In this document: positions 1-10,468 of the stretch, one piece after another | Position numbering within the stretch: position 1 is the stretch's first letter | How the letters are laid out: each line of letters starts with the position of its first letter | DNA from: Gautieria morchelliformis | Lineage: Eukaryota > Basidiomycota > Agaricomycetes > Gomphales > Gomphaceae | Direction of reading: 5' to 3' | Assembly (NCBI GenBank): GCA_015179125.1 | Contig: WHVA01000173.1 | Location: 124,001-188,000, forward strand | Length of the DNA: 64,000 bases | Made by a program: the position numbers and the translations under genes | Notes under the pieces: generated by a model | What the model saw: the letters and a program-made list of their open reading frames with translations, nothing else | Told to the model about the DNA's origin: nothing | Database searches by the model: none

Positions 1-108
1 ATCCCACTGCAAAGTTTCGAGGCGCCTCCCAGGGCCATAGTGAAACGTGGACCTGTTCAGAAAGGACACGGGCATGTATCAGCCTATGCAGCGATGGGAA
101 CAATGTAA
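1..108 (+). CDS. 3' terminal exon of a DUF6533-type membrane protein gene (partial)
   Basis: The reading frame is open from the first base and ends with TAA at 106-108. The encoded tail (start IPLQSFEAPPRAIVK) is nearly the same as the tails of the two larger genes at 23180-25128 and 27746-29690, so this is the end of a third paralog whose body lies outside the window. About 110 bp of matching downstream sequence follows, to about 222, where a copia LTR begins. I cannot tell whether the rest of the gene is intact. Confidence 0.7.
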   Translation: MPLQSFEAPPRAIVKRGPVQKGHGHVSAYAAMGTM

Positions 109-230
109 AATTCGCCATTTTATTTTGGACACTGTAAGCCTTCAAAAAATAATCATCAACTCACTCCTTGGCACAAGCTTATGGTTACTGAAAGGGCTTA
201 TTAATTGGAGTATTATCCATCTATTGTTCC

Positions 231-466
231 TGTTGTAAAACCGGTCATACTTGACTGATCACTGATCCCATTGTCCCCTTTGCGCATTGTTCTCTTTGTG
301 CAGTTTCCCTTGTGTAGCATCCTATCGTTTTATCCGATTGTTTTGATTCCTCTTTTAGTGTACAAAGGAATCGTATAGTATATGTAGCGTACGCTTGTAC
401 GACGACCTCTCAGCTTCCACTGAAGTCGTCTTAGCCAGAGTATCCGTCTAAGACCTCTGCGCCAAC
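231..466 (+). repeat. 5' LTR of the old copia element
   Basis: It begins TGTTGTAAAACCGGTCATAC, matching the start of the LTRs at 7405 and 12011. It ends just before TGGTTATGGGCCCC, the primer-binding site. It is about 70 bp shorter than the 304-bp LTRs of the younger copy because it lacks one copy of an internal tandem duplication around the CAGCTTCTCCTGACGTC motif. Confidence 0.75.
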
Positions 467-841
467 TGGTTATGGGCCCCACATTCTAAATCGCCCTAAC
501 TGACATTGCTTTTAAACAAGCACACTCTGGCTACCCCTACAGACAGTCAACCTTGTGCCACATTCCCTCCACCTGCTGTTTCCACACCCAACCATGGACA
601 ACACAACCACCTCGAAACTATTGTCCACCATCGAGAAGTTTGATGGGACAAACTGGGACAGCTGGGCCTTCTCGCTGAAAGCCACACTCACGTTCATTGA
701 CACATTATGCATCACTGAAGGGACCGAATCAACTCCTTGAGTACTCCACCGACTGATGATGAGCGCAAATGATTCAATGATTGGGAGAAACGTTCTTGAC
801 AAGGCCTCCCTACTACTGGTCTCAGTCAAGCCTTCCGTCCA

Positions 842-1424
842 CCAGGGAGGATAATCAAAAAGGTCACGTGATACAGCATATATGAGTATATAATATATAT
901 TATAAGAGTATTAATAACAAAATATAGGAATATATATTAGTATTTATAAGGAGAATAATAGATGTTATTAGAAGATTCTGTATATATTTAAACATTTTGG
1001 AGATATATATACATATGAGACAGTATTAGACTACAAGATAGAGTAATAGGTACTTGGACAGATGCTTCTAACAGATATGAGTAGGAGTATTAGTATGAAT
1101 AGTTATAATGTCATAGAGAGTATTAGAGTATGGTATGAAGTAATAGTACTTGGATAGATATTTGTAATATATATGAAAAGGTGTATTAATATGAATAGTT
1201 ATAATGATATAGTGTATATTAAAAGTTGGTAGAAAAAATAAGAAGAGGTGTAAAAATCAAAAGAGGTGTTCTCGTCAGCAGAGCCGCTGCTCTGGAGGGA
1301 CAAAAGTAGAATTATTTATATCCCAACAATAAAATTGCCATATATTTTCATGCTCTTCTTTTCTATAATCTGAGAATAAAATGGGTGAAGCTACATGCAA
1401 TAAAAAGTTGCGAGCATCTGCCCA
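842..1424. other. AT-rich insertion inside the old copia gag
   Basis: Compared with the younger copy, gag similarity breaks off after CACCAGGGAGG and resumes at CCCAGTCCCTCGACATG. The intervening roughly 580 bp is very AT-rich, with many TATA and ATATAT runs, and holds no convincing ORF. I see no clear terminal repeats or target duplication. It may be a remnant of another insertion; its nature is unknown. Confidence 0.5.
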
Positions 1425-3126
1425 GTCCCTCGACATGATGAAAGCCCTAGAGGAAAATTGGGGTAATCTCAAGACAACTTACAGAAGAAGGACTGGCCTA
1501 AACCTCTGGGTCGACTATCGGAGATACACAACCATGAGTTTCTCACTTGACACCCAGCTCACTCAGCAAATTGAGGAAATGTCTGAGCTGAAGAACTGCA
1601 TCATTGCAGTGGGCCTAGCCATCAGCAACCCTCAACATCCTCCAGGCCCTACCCTCATCATATGAAATTGTGCAGCAGACAATCCTTGCCACCATCACCG
1701 ATTTTTCCAAAATCAACTGGGGGAATACACAGAGCCACATCCTGTCTGAGGAGCTTTGACAGGGCTAGCAATCAAGCACAAATGCCATCTACCCAAAGTC
1801 GAACATTGGAAAGGACAAGTGCAATTATTGCACCGGCACCAGACATTAGGAAAAGGACTGCTGACACAAGGGCTCATGGCCTCTCATGCAAAGAGGCCCA
1901 GTCTGAAGCATGAAAAGGAATGGGAAAGAAAAAGGAGAAAAAGGAGAAAAAGGAAATGGGAATGGCACCCTCAGTGAGCGCTGTTATATTAGACAATCCT
2001 GATTCGGCTGCTTCGGAAGCACCTGTATCTACCACCATGACTCCCAACGACACTATCTGCTTCTATATTGCATGTGAATGCAAGTGGATGTTGGACTGAG
2101 GCTGCACTGACCACATCACGAATGTCAATTCTGACTTCTCAGAATACCATTCACTTCCCACACCCAGACGTGCCTACTTCGCTGATAAAACGACCTCCAT
2201 CCCCTACATTGGCATAGGCACAGTCACTGGACTATCAAGAGTCAATGGTCAAGAACAGAAGGGCACCCTCCATGACGTGCTATACACACCTGAGATTGGA
2301 GGAAGATTCCTCAGCGTGCTAAAAATTGACTTAAAAGGCTTCACAACAGCTTTTTTGGGCTCTAAATTCACAATATCAAAGAATGGAACAGTCTTTGCAA
2401 AGCATGAGTAAACAGACAGCACTACTGGCTCTCACTGTGAACCAACACTCCATCCGTGTCACATGTACACGTCACCCCACTTGACATCCTCCATGCTTGA
2501 CTGGGACCCTCTCTTGGTCATCTTTGTGGCACATTGATGACAAGCTCGAGTCAGGCACAAGACACACACTAGCTACATGTGAAGGCTGTCTACTAGGAAA
2601 GTCCACCTGGCAAAAGTTTGTCTCTTCAACTCATCACTGCACTGAACCCTTCACTCTTGTCCATATGGACCTAGCAGGTCCTATGAATACCTGCTCAATC
2701 TAAGGTCACTACTATCATTTCATTTTAGTTGACTATACATGGCACAAATGGATTTATTTCTTAACAGCTAAGAGTGAGACTTTTATGCAGTTTAAGAATG
2801 TCCATGCATTAGCTGGAAACTACTATGATGGATCTCTCAGAGCTATATGCACCAATTGTGGGGGGAGTTCCTATCACAGGAATTTACTCAGTACCTGGAA
2901 AAGCAAGGCATACACCACAGTCTCACTGCGCTGAACACACGTCAGCTGTTTTGGAACCCATTGAACTAAACGTAAAACTGTGGTGTTAAACACAATTCTA
3001 AAGTTCAATCAGAGATTTGACTTTACAAGCACATGCAAGATTCGAAACTATTTTAATGGAAAACCCAATTAAGAAATTATACTCCGGTGAACAATCAGAA
3101 TCAGTATTGGTACAGGAATCTATCTC

Positions 3127-3420
3127 ATGGCAAACAAATCGGAAGCATTCTCAAAATACAAATTATACAAAGCTTTAATGCTTCGACAGAGAAATGTGCA
3201 CATCAAAGCACTTGTTTCTGATCAAGGGGGCGAATACACGAGCTCTGAATTTGAACAGCACCTGGCCAAACAAGGCACGAAGCATCGGTTGATGGTACAT
3301 GACACACCAGAGTCTACTGGTGTTGCCGAACTCTTGTTAGTTGTGATGTCGAAGATAGCTAGTAGAAATATGATTCAAACTCATAATAAGAGTCGAATCG
3401 AGAAGTGCTTAAGAGAGTAG
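3127..3420 (+). pseudogene. Copia integrase fragment of a second lineage
   Basis: The translated segment contains the copia integrase core pattern ...LVSDQGGEYTSSEF... followed by a degraded form of the TPxxNGVAER motif (residues read TPESTGVAEL). It differs from the element at 231-2946, so it comes from another copia family, perhaps the one represented on the other strand at 13930-14938. No gag, reverse transcriptase or LTR accompanies it. The ORF has no authentic start and is best read as a dead fragment. Confidence 0.7.
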
Positions 3421-3951
3421 AATGTTTGCACATATAACAGGGTATATGCGTCTTACAACAATACTGACTGAAGCTAATAGCTTTAGAGCACAAAATAAGT
3501 GAGTGATTAACTGTGATTCACTACCAAATGTAGTTTACAAGTTCGAGTATTTAACTAGAAAGAAAAGAACTTGGCGTTCTTGGTGTGTTACAAGATAAGA
3601 ACAAAAGAAATGTTGTATGGGGCAACTGGCATAGGTTTGAGTATTAGGAGTAGGAATGACTTGTGGATGGAATGTGATGTGTAAAGTATAATGGTGAATG
3701 GGGAATGCGGGATTAAGGAATATAGGGGAAATAGTCGAGATGCATGCAGGGTCACCTCGGTGTGTCATGTCCCTTGATTGGATCACATGCACACATGACG
3801 TGTAGCATGTGGGATAACACTTGGTTCAGCTTGGCTCCTCAATGCCCTAACAATGTTATTGGCTTGGTGATAGGTGTGTGCAGGCTTGTGGGCTTGGTAG
3901 TGCATGTGTGCATGATGAGATGTGTTGTGACTAGTTTGTGACAGTTAGACG
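3421..3951. repeat. Non-coding stretch resembling the one at 12460-13100
   Basis: No credible gene is seen. Short blocks (for example around 3830-3900) align loosely with 12975-13060, and both stretches end in TTTGTGACA, so this may be a very diverged LTR or other repeat. It abuts the 3' remnant of the LINE. The alignment was judged by eye and is weak. Confidence 0.3.
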
Positions 3952-4235
3952 CCGGTACAGCAAGGGTGTGTACGCTGTGTGACAATGTGGGACGGGCTTG
4001 GATAGTGGTATTGCCAGCTCTATGGTGTCCTGGATGGCCGCCGTTAACGCATCCACTGCTGCATCGAGCTCCTCCATGGTCTGGAGCTCTCTTGCATCTG
4101 GTAGGTGCTCCAGCTACTCTGCAAGCTGTTCCCTGAAGCCCTCCCAGTCTGCCACCCTGAAATTGTGGAAGGGCACTGGCGGATCAGTTGTCACTGTGAG
4201 GTCGAGCACGATGTGGATGGGAACATGGTCGGTAC

Positions 4236-4609
4236 TGTAGAGGACAGGAATTATAGGCAGTAGGTTCGGACTTTATACTCCAAAGAATGGACTAGAAATC
4301 AATTAACTCTCTCAGTGAATTTGGTTGTCACTGAGAGAGGGGGGAAATCTGTCTCACTGTGCATATACTACCACCCGGCCCTTTAGCGCCCATGGCAGCG
4401 CGCGTCGAAATGATTGTGTAAGGGTGCCGGTGGTGAAAAGAAGAAAAACAAATCGAAATAGAAGTACAAATCTTTGATAGAAAATTTCGGAAAAATTCTG
4501 AAAAATAAAGTGATCATAGTAGAACAATCTGACAAGAAATTGGAAGGAAATCTGAATGGTGGAATTTATTTGGCTTGATTTTGGTGCAGGAGCATAAATG
4601 CACCCAACA
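4236..4609 (-). mobile_element. Solo LTR (374 bp) with target duplication GGTAC
   Basis: The insert has TG...CA ends (TGTTGGG...CTCTACA on the minus strand) and is flanked by GGTAC at 4231-4235 and 4610-4614. Removing it rejoins the LINE endonuclease frame between RGPGT and DHVPI. On the minus strand there is a TATA-like TATAAAG. It differs from the G1 LTRs. Minus orientation is chosen because TGTTGGG is a common LTR start; this choice is not certain. Confidence 0.85.
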
Positions 4610-5049
4610 GGTACCCGGTCCACGGGTACCCAGGTCGGTTTCGCACCTTATTACTGACTCAGCTACATTGTCAGTACAGAATATGTTGTCCACTCTGGTC
4701 CAATTTTTTGTTGACATTGATTGGAGAGTGGGCAGGCATTTCAGCAGGGTCATGACCATGTTGTAGTCCGCTAGTGTTGAGATCAGTTTTTCTGCCTCCA
4801 CCGTCGCTGCAGCTGTGAACAGGTGATGGTTCCTTTCTTCGTCCCACATGGGGTGGTGGCAGTTGAAGTCTCCACCCCAGAGCATGGCCTCTGTGTCGCA
4901 TTGGATTATGTCGTGCCTTTCAGCCTCGACGAATTGTTCGAGGTGGTGGATGGTTTCTGAGTGCGCACAGTCATTATATATGTTGAATATCGTGATCTTG
5001 CCGTGAGAGTGCTTGAGCTGGAATACCGTCACATTGTTTGAGCGGGTAT

Positions 5050-5539
5050 TGTCAGGGGACACCCTGTTTTCCATTTCCAGTTCCGACACCACACCCAGTT
5101 CCGACTCCATTTCCAACTCCGGTTCCGGTTCCGACTCCATCTCCGCCTCCGCTTTCGGAAATGATTCCGCTTCTGGGAGAACTTCCACCAGTTCTGTTCG
5201 CTTTGCCAGTTCCACTCCAATTTCCAACTTCCACTCTCGGAACGGTGTCGGAAATCAAGCGACTCGCATAATAGGTGGCATCAAGGGGTCGATCAAGGGT
5301 CAGGGAGGTCAGGGGGATGCAGGGTTGATGGCGGGTGCCAAGTGTTGTCTCTGGCTGCGCAGCGTAGTATAATACGGGCTTGCTGACATTGGGGGTCCTT
5401 AGACTTTCTCTTTGGATTTCCCCTTGTCAGGTGAGAATCCCCTCTCTTGTATACTCTATTCATTTATACATACTTTGGATCTCCCCTTGTCAGTTGTGTG
5501 GTAGTGTAATCTCCACAACCAGCCAGGGTTGCCCTTACA
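5050..5539 (+). mobile_element. Solo G1 gypsy LTR (490 bp) with target duplication GGTAT
   Basis: It begins TGTCAGGGGACACC and ends GGTTGCCCTTACA, matching the G1 LTRs at 42181, 47930, 54086 and 60831. Perfect 5-bp repeats GGTAT flank it at 5045-5049 and 5540-5544. It interrupts the LINE endonuclease sequence, so it arrived after the LINE. The first 190 bp are rich in TTCC and TTCCGACTCC-like words. It is the product of recombination between the two LTRs of a former full element. Confidence 0.92.
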
Positions 5540-5825
5540 GGTATAAGATAGCTGTTTCCCCGTGTTAGTGTCAAGCAGTGTGTTAACTAGGATGATGGAT
5601 CACTTTGCAGCGTTGTTAGCAAGGTGAGATGTAGGGTAAAGTACATGCCAGTTGTGGTTGGCCTTGGTGTTACCAGGGCATCGATGTAGGGTTCTTGTAG
5701 GAGTATAAGGTCCCAGTCATTGTGTATTGGCGAGTTGATGAGGTCATATTGGGCTTTATCTGATTTGTTCAAGTTTTATTGGTATATCTTCAGTCTCTTC
5801 GGCAGGGGTTCTATCGTGTAAGGCA

Positions 5826-7103
5826 TCAGCTTGGTGCAGGTGACGGCTGACCTGTGTTACTCTCTGTGTCACCCCATCGGGTTGTGGGGCCTAATTTGAT
5901 TCGGTTGGGCAGGGTGGCGGGGCTGGGTCGGCGTTTAAGGGGTGGTGGGCATCGGTCCACCTCTGGGGGCCTGGGCGCTGCAGGTTGGAATGGGAGCGTG
6001 GTTTGCCTGCCCATGTTGTTGTTGCTGTGATATGGCACGGTTTTCCATCCTCCTGTTCCGGGTGGGTCAGCAGGTGGTGGCAGGACGAGCGTAGGGGCGG
6101 CGATCCTGGGTGGCTGTGACACATGCACCCATGGCTCTGCTATGGGGAAGTATGGCCTTAGGTTCTCCGGCAGCCTCCCATACATCTCCTCACATCTGCG
6201 TATGAAGGAGGGGCATGCCCTATCCCAGCTAGTGTGCATGTTGGTGTCGCAGGAGGCGCACTGGGGCTTGTGCGTCTCGGTGCATGTAGACGTCTTGTGC
6301 CGTCCCCTGCATGTGCCACATGTGTCGTACACCTGCAGGCAGGCATAGGAGAGGTGGCTCCACCCCTGACACTTCATGCATCTGGTGGGTTCTTTCTTAC
6401 ACTTCTCCACGTACACCCGCTTTTGGCAGATGATTAGTCCGTTGGTTAGGACCTCGTTAGCTACTTCTGGGCTGTTGAAGGTGACGAGTGCGTGTCTGCA
6501 CGTCTGGCTGGGGGACCAGCAGTGTGTCAGCTTGAGCCATTTGGCCCTGTCAATTGCACCATGGGGGAGCCTGTTGGTGCCTTCGATTTTCCTGAGCTCA
6601 TTGTCCTTGTCAGGGCCGAAGTGTAGGGGGATGAACTGTAGTACAAGCGGACACAGCCTCGTTTTGATCCTCGCATCAGGCCCTAGTGCTGCCGTGAACC
6701 GTATCCTGAGCTGTGCTCCATTGACCCACGCAGCAGCTTCGTCCGAGTCGAACTCGAATAGCACCTCTCCGTTGTTTAGCCATCTCACGCTGACTACACT
6801 GTGCCTGGTGTCTGCCTCTATCGTGTGGAGGATTTCATTGGCTTTCTGAACTAGGCCTGCGTTGTCCAGGTCTCCTAGAATTTGTGAGCCTGGGTTTGCG
6901 GCATTGACTAATATCTGTCTCTGCTTGACCCCTTCCCTTGTGCAGACTCTGACATCAAGGGTGGTGGCTGTGGTGACGGTGGCGGGCCTGAGCAGGGTGG
7001 GTGCGGTCACTCATTTTACTGCATCTCTGTATGTGGTCGTGGTCTCGTTGAGCCGTGTGGCCATTGTGGTGACCGACAATGATGCATTCTGTATGGATAT
7101 CAT
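5826..7103 (-). pseudogene. LINE ORF1 (gag-like, CCHC zinc knuckles), one in-frame stop
   Basis: The main open part (7010-5826) encodes about 394 residues. The middle holds three cysteine-rich motifs in a row: CMKCQGWSHLSYAC, CGTCRGRHKTSTC and CASCDTNMHTSWDRAC, which fit the CCHC RNA-binding knuckles of LINE ORF1 proteins. The N-terminal region (TTTTYRDAVK) lies upstream in the same frame but is cut off by a TGA at 7011-7013, so the likely original start is the ATG at 7103. The C-terminal part is proline-rich. The product would bind element RNA in a ribonucleoprotein particle. Its stop overlaps the ORF2 start as TGATG. Confidence 0.8.
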
Positions 7104-7404
7104 GGCCACTCCTGCTGTAAAGATGTCTATCTTAAGCCTTAAGTCACAAGAGCACGACAGAACTTGACCAATGTGTGGTATTCTGATGCTACGTAGTGAC
7201 AGTGTAAGGGTAAGATGCGATGGGGGCCGCTGGCCGGTTCCCACGCATAAACTATACAGTGTGTCCCTAAGGGGCCCACTGGGATTATGTAATAACTAAT
7301 GTACATGTAGATACACGGGTTATTTACACCCGCCTCCTCTGTGATTCGTTGGGAGGTGTGGGTCCCTGATGGAACTGGTCAGGATGGTGTTGGAACTGGA
7401 AAAC

Positions 7405-7708
7405 TGTTGAAAAACCGGTCATACTTGACCGATCACCGAGATCACCAACCCTTTGTCCACTTAGCATGTTGTCCCTTGCCGCAGCACCTTTTGTAGTTTT
7501 CACCCCATTGTTTTACTCCAATTGTTCTATTCCTCTTTTAGAGTACAAAAGGTCTCTCTAGCCAGTATAAGTAGAGCCCCGATTGTACGACGACCTCTCA
7601 GCTTCTCCTGACGTCATCTTAGGTATTTAGTCCTTTCCACTAATAGCATCAGCTTCTCCTGACGTCGTCTTAGCCTTAGAGCTCTTATCTCAGACCTCTG
7701 TGCCTACA
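7405..7708 (+). repeat. 5' LTR of the copia element
   Basis: TGTTGAAAAACCGGTC at the start and GTGCCTACA at the end. It contains an internal imperfect tandem duplication around CAGCTTCTCCTGACGTC. The motif TATAAGTAGAGCCCC at about 7565 could be the core promoter. Confidence 0.93.
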
Positions 7709-7720
7709 GGTTATGGGCCC
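7709..7720 (+). promoter_or_regulatory. Primer-binding site for a half-tRNA initiator Met primer
   Basis: GGTTATGGGCCC follows the 5' LTR directly. Its reverse complement, GGGCCCATAACC, is the anticodon stem-loop sequence of eukaryotic initiator tRNA-Met with the CAU anticodon in the middle. Drosophila copia is known to use the 5' half of this tRNA as primer. The older copy keeps TGGTTATGGGCCCC at the same place. Confidence 0.85.
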
Positions 7721-7806
7721 CGCGCTCTAAATCGCCCTAACCGATATTACGCACTCTGGATACCTCGACTACGCACACAATCTTGCTTATTTTCTGATCC
7801 CTATCC

Positions 7807-8613
7807 ATGACCAACCTTGCCATCTCGCGACCTTCCATAACGGTCGAAAAATTTGATGGTACAAACTGGAGCACCTGGTCCTTCGGTATCCATGCCAGTC
7901 TCCTATTTACCAACGCACTCGGTATTGCTGACGGCACTGAGACCATCCCAACGAAGTCATCACCGCCGACCGATGAAGAGCTTGCAAAACTCGAGGATTT
8001 TCACAAGCGCTCTCGTCAGGGCCTATCTATAGTTCTGTCGACGTGCCACCCCTCGGTTTACCAATCTCTCGACCTTGCAAAATCCCTACACGAAAACTGG
8101 GTTTCGCTCTCTGACAGATATGGCACCACCACCGGTCTCAACACTTGGGTCGATTTCAACAAATATATTTCGACCAAGTTCACTACCGACACTCCTCTTA
8201 CCAAACAGATCGATGGCATGTCAGAACTCCGCACTCGCATCGTCGCATCTGGGCTTGCCATCAGCGACTCTTTCCACGCCCTCTTTGTCATCCAAGCCCT
8301 TCCCACCTCATAAGAAGTTGTCCAGCAAACTATTCTCGCCACTGTCACCAACTTCAAGAACATCTTGTGGTCTGACGTACGCACTTGGATCCTATCCAAA
8401 GAGCTTCGTCAGGGCTCACAGGTCGAAGTCAGCGCAATCGCTGTAGGTGGCAAAAAGAAAAAGGACGCTTGCAATTACTGCAAGGGAGCTGGACATTGAG
8501 AAAAGGATTGCCGACGCAAGGCTCGTGGCCTCTCACGAGAGGAGGCCCAGTCCGAGGCATGAAAAGGAAAAGGAAAGAAAAAGGAGAAAAAGGATAAGGG
8601 GACGGCGCCCTCT
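7807..8613 (+). pseudogene. gag: Copia gag
   Basis: From the ATG at 7807 the frame reads a copia-type gag (ITVEKFDGTNWSTWSFGI near the start, as in UBN2-like gag domains). It ends at an in-frame TAA after residue 168, where the older copy has a Tyr codon. The frame then continues through VVQQTILATV to a zinc knuckle CNYCKGAGH-stop-EKDC, in which a TGA replaces the expected Trp, and a lysine-rich tail with another TGA. Gag would form the virus-like particle and bind genomic RNA. All three stops lie in one frame, so point mutation explains the loss. Confidence 0.85.
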
Positions 8614-9990
8614 GTGAGCGCCGTTATATCAGACAACCCTGGCTCAGTTGCTCAGGCAGCACCTGTATCTATCACCGTGAACCCAAACGATGCTGTTTGC
8701 TTCTATATTGCGTGTGAACACGAGTGGATGTTGGACTCAGGTTGCACTGACCACATCACCAACGACATTTCGGATTTCTCAGAATACCGCTCACTACCCA
8801 CACCCAAACACACATACCTTGCCGATAAGATCACTTTCGTCTCTTTCATCGGCATAGGCACGGTCACTGGATCATCAAGAGTCAACGGCCAAGAACGAAA
8901 AATTACGCTCCATGATGTGCTGCACGCACCTAAGATTGGAGGAAGGTTTTTCAGTGTGCGAAAAATCAGTTTAAAAGGTTTTACAACGGCTTTTTTGGGC
9001 TCTAAAGCTACGATATCTAAGGACGGGACAGTCATTGCGGAAGGACAGGCAAACGGACAGCACTACTGGCTCTCCTTGCGTACCAATGCCCCATCCGTGT
9101 CACATATCCGTGCCACGCCACTTGACATTCTCCACGCTCGACTCGGACATCTATCTTGGTCATCTTTGCGGCACATTGATGACAAGATCGAGTCAAGTAC
9201 AAGGCGTGCACTAGCTACATGTGAAGGCTGTCTACTAGGAAAGTCTACCTGTCGAAAATTCGTTCCCTCCACTCATCGCTGCACTGAACCATTTGCGCTC
9301 ATCCACATGGACCTAGCAGCCCCCATGAATACCCGCTCGATCCAAGGTCACTATTACCACTTTATATTAGTTGATGACTATACGCGCCACAAATGGATTT
9401 ACTTCTTAACAGCAAAGAGTGATACCTTTGCACAGTTCAAGAATTTCCATGCGTTAGTTGGAAACCATTATAACGGATCGCTCAGAGCTATACGCACTGA
9501 TCGCGGGGGGGAGTTCCTATCACAAGAATTTACTCAGTACCTTGAAAAACAAGGTATACATCATAGTCTCACTGCGCCGAACACACCTCAGCAGAACGGA
9601 GCTGCCAAACGGGCAAACTGAACAATAGCTGAGGCGGCCCGAGCAATGATGTACAGTGCAGGCATATCACAAGGGTTCTGGGAGTTCGCAGTGGGTGCTG
9701 CGGTACATGTTCGAAACCGAGCCCCATCTCGCGTTACCTCAAATATCTCCCCATATGAATTTTTGACAGGATGCAAACCCGACCTCTCCTATCCCCATGT
9801 CTTTGGATGTCTCGTGTATGCCCACATAACAACAAATCGAACAAAATACGATCCTACCTCACAGAAGCTCGTGTTCATAGGGTATGACAATTCCACTAAG
9901 GGGTATAAGTTGTGGAATCCATCATCCAAACGGATTGTCATATCTACTGACGTCGTTTTCGAGGAAACAGTTTTCCTCTCAAATCTACCC
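8614..9990 (+). pseudogene. pol: Copia pol, protease and integrase part
   Basis: Protease: WMLDSGCTDHI, the DSG active site. Integrase: the zinc-binding HARLGH ... CEGCLLGK pattern, then the catalytic core with HMDL (first Asp) and RTDRGGEF (second Asp). The expected third residue, Glu in the QNGxxER motif, reads Lys (QNGAAKRAN), and a TGA follows at 9619-9621. The frame goes on with TIAEAARAMMYSAGISQGFW to the integrase C-terminal region (FIGYDNSTKGYKLW). A frameshift occurs near 9985. With the catalytic Glu lost and a stop inside, no active integrase could be made. Confidence 0.9.
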
Positions 9991-10468
9991 CAAAGCTCCC
10001 GCTCGACCCTCCTACGCCCGCTCCACCTCTTCCTCCACAACCATCATCGCCATCCGCGCAAATCAATCTAGCTCTACCAGAGAGCGACGACGAAGATGAG
10101 CACCCTTTACCACCAGCGCCACCTGGTACAGCTGACCAGCCTCCCATGGCCCCGTCAGCGTCGCCACCACCCAACATTCCCGACACACCGAGTCCTCCAC
10201 CGGAAATTGACCCAGGCGCAGCTCCTGATCAAATTCCTGCACCACCTGGACCTCCTGAACTTCTCATCCACCGATCTCAACGCATCCGACAGCGCGTTGT
10301 AGCCCCACAACCGGACAATGTCAGCCCAGATGCATACCACAGCCATAGAACCGGCCCATCTATCTTGCGTGATTATCAGCATCCGCAACATGGGACGACT
10401 CGATTGTAGCGTACCTGGCTTCTGCGCAAACGACTCCTACCGGTGACCCAAACACGTTTGAGTACACA

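Larger units (their letters stand above)
231..2946 (+). mobile_element. Old, degenerate Ty1/copia element (5' LTR, gag and part of pol)
   Basis: The sequence follows the better preserved copia element at 7405-12314 almost block by block: LTR, primer-binding site, gag (from the ATG at 594), zinc-knuckle region, protease and integrase. It carries many stops and frameshifts. The zinc-knuckle position reads RH-stop-EKDC. Integrase similarity runs as far as the region that should hold the last catalytic residue and stops near 2946, so reverse transcriptase, RNase H and the 3' LTR are missing. The gag is split by an AT-rich insert at about 842-1424. The divergence and truncation show it is much older than the second copy. 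Confidence 0.8.
3952..5825 (-). pseudogene. LINE ORF2, endonuclease domain only, interrupted
   Basis: It starts at the ATG at 5825-5823, overlapping the ORF1 stop. After an in-frame TAA comes NLNKSDKAQYDLINS and then WDLILLQEPYID, whose Glu is catalytic in the endonuclease/exonuclease/phosphatase fold. Beyond the solo LTR at 5050-5539 the domain continues with GGDFNCHHPMWDE (Asp and Asn of the active site) and RVDNIFCTDN. Beyond the second solo LTR it continues with TDHVPIHIVLDL (the SDH-type motif) and LSKPVP. In an intact element this domain nicks target DNA for target-primed reverse transcription. The reverse transcriptase domain is absent. Confidence 0.8.
3952..7345 (-). mobile_element. 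Non-LTR retrotransposon (LINE), 3'-truncated, split by two solo LTRs
   Basis: Read on the minus strand it has a roughly 240-bp 5' UTR (7345 to about 7104), ORF1 with zinc knuckles, and the start of ORF2 with an apurinic-type endonuclease domain. No reverse transcriptase is present: similarity ends near 3952, soon after the endonuclease. ORF2 is interrupted by solo LTRs at 5050-5539 and 4236-4609. A second copy of the 5' UTR sequence is at about 15990-16255, which supports 7345 as the approximate 5' end. In-frame stops in both ORFs show it is inactive. Confidence 0.8.

Noticed and set aside
3744-4240. Plus-strand ORFs at 3744-3941 and 3998-4240
   Set aside because: They are antisense shadows of the LINE endonuclease end and of non-coding sequence.
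5013-5372. Long Ser/Asp-rich, Glu-rich or Gly-rich ORFs in several frames of the G1 LTRs
   Set aside because: They come from TTCCGACTCC-like repeats that are open in most frames; only the frame continuous with pol has any support.
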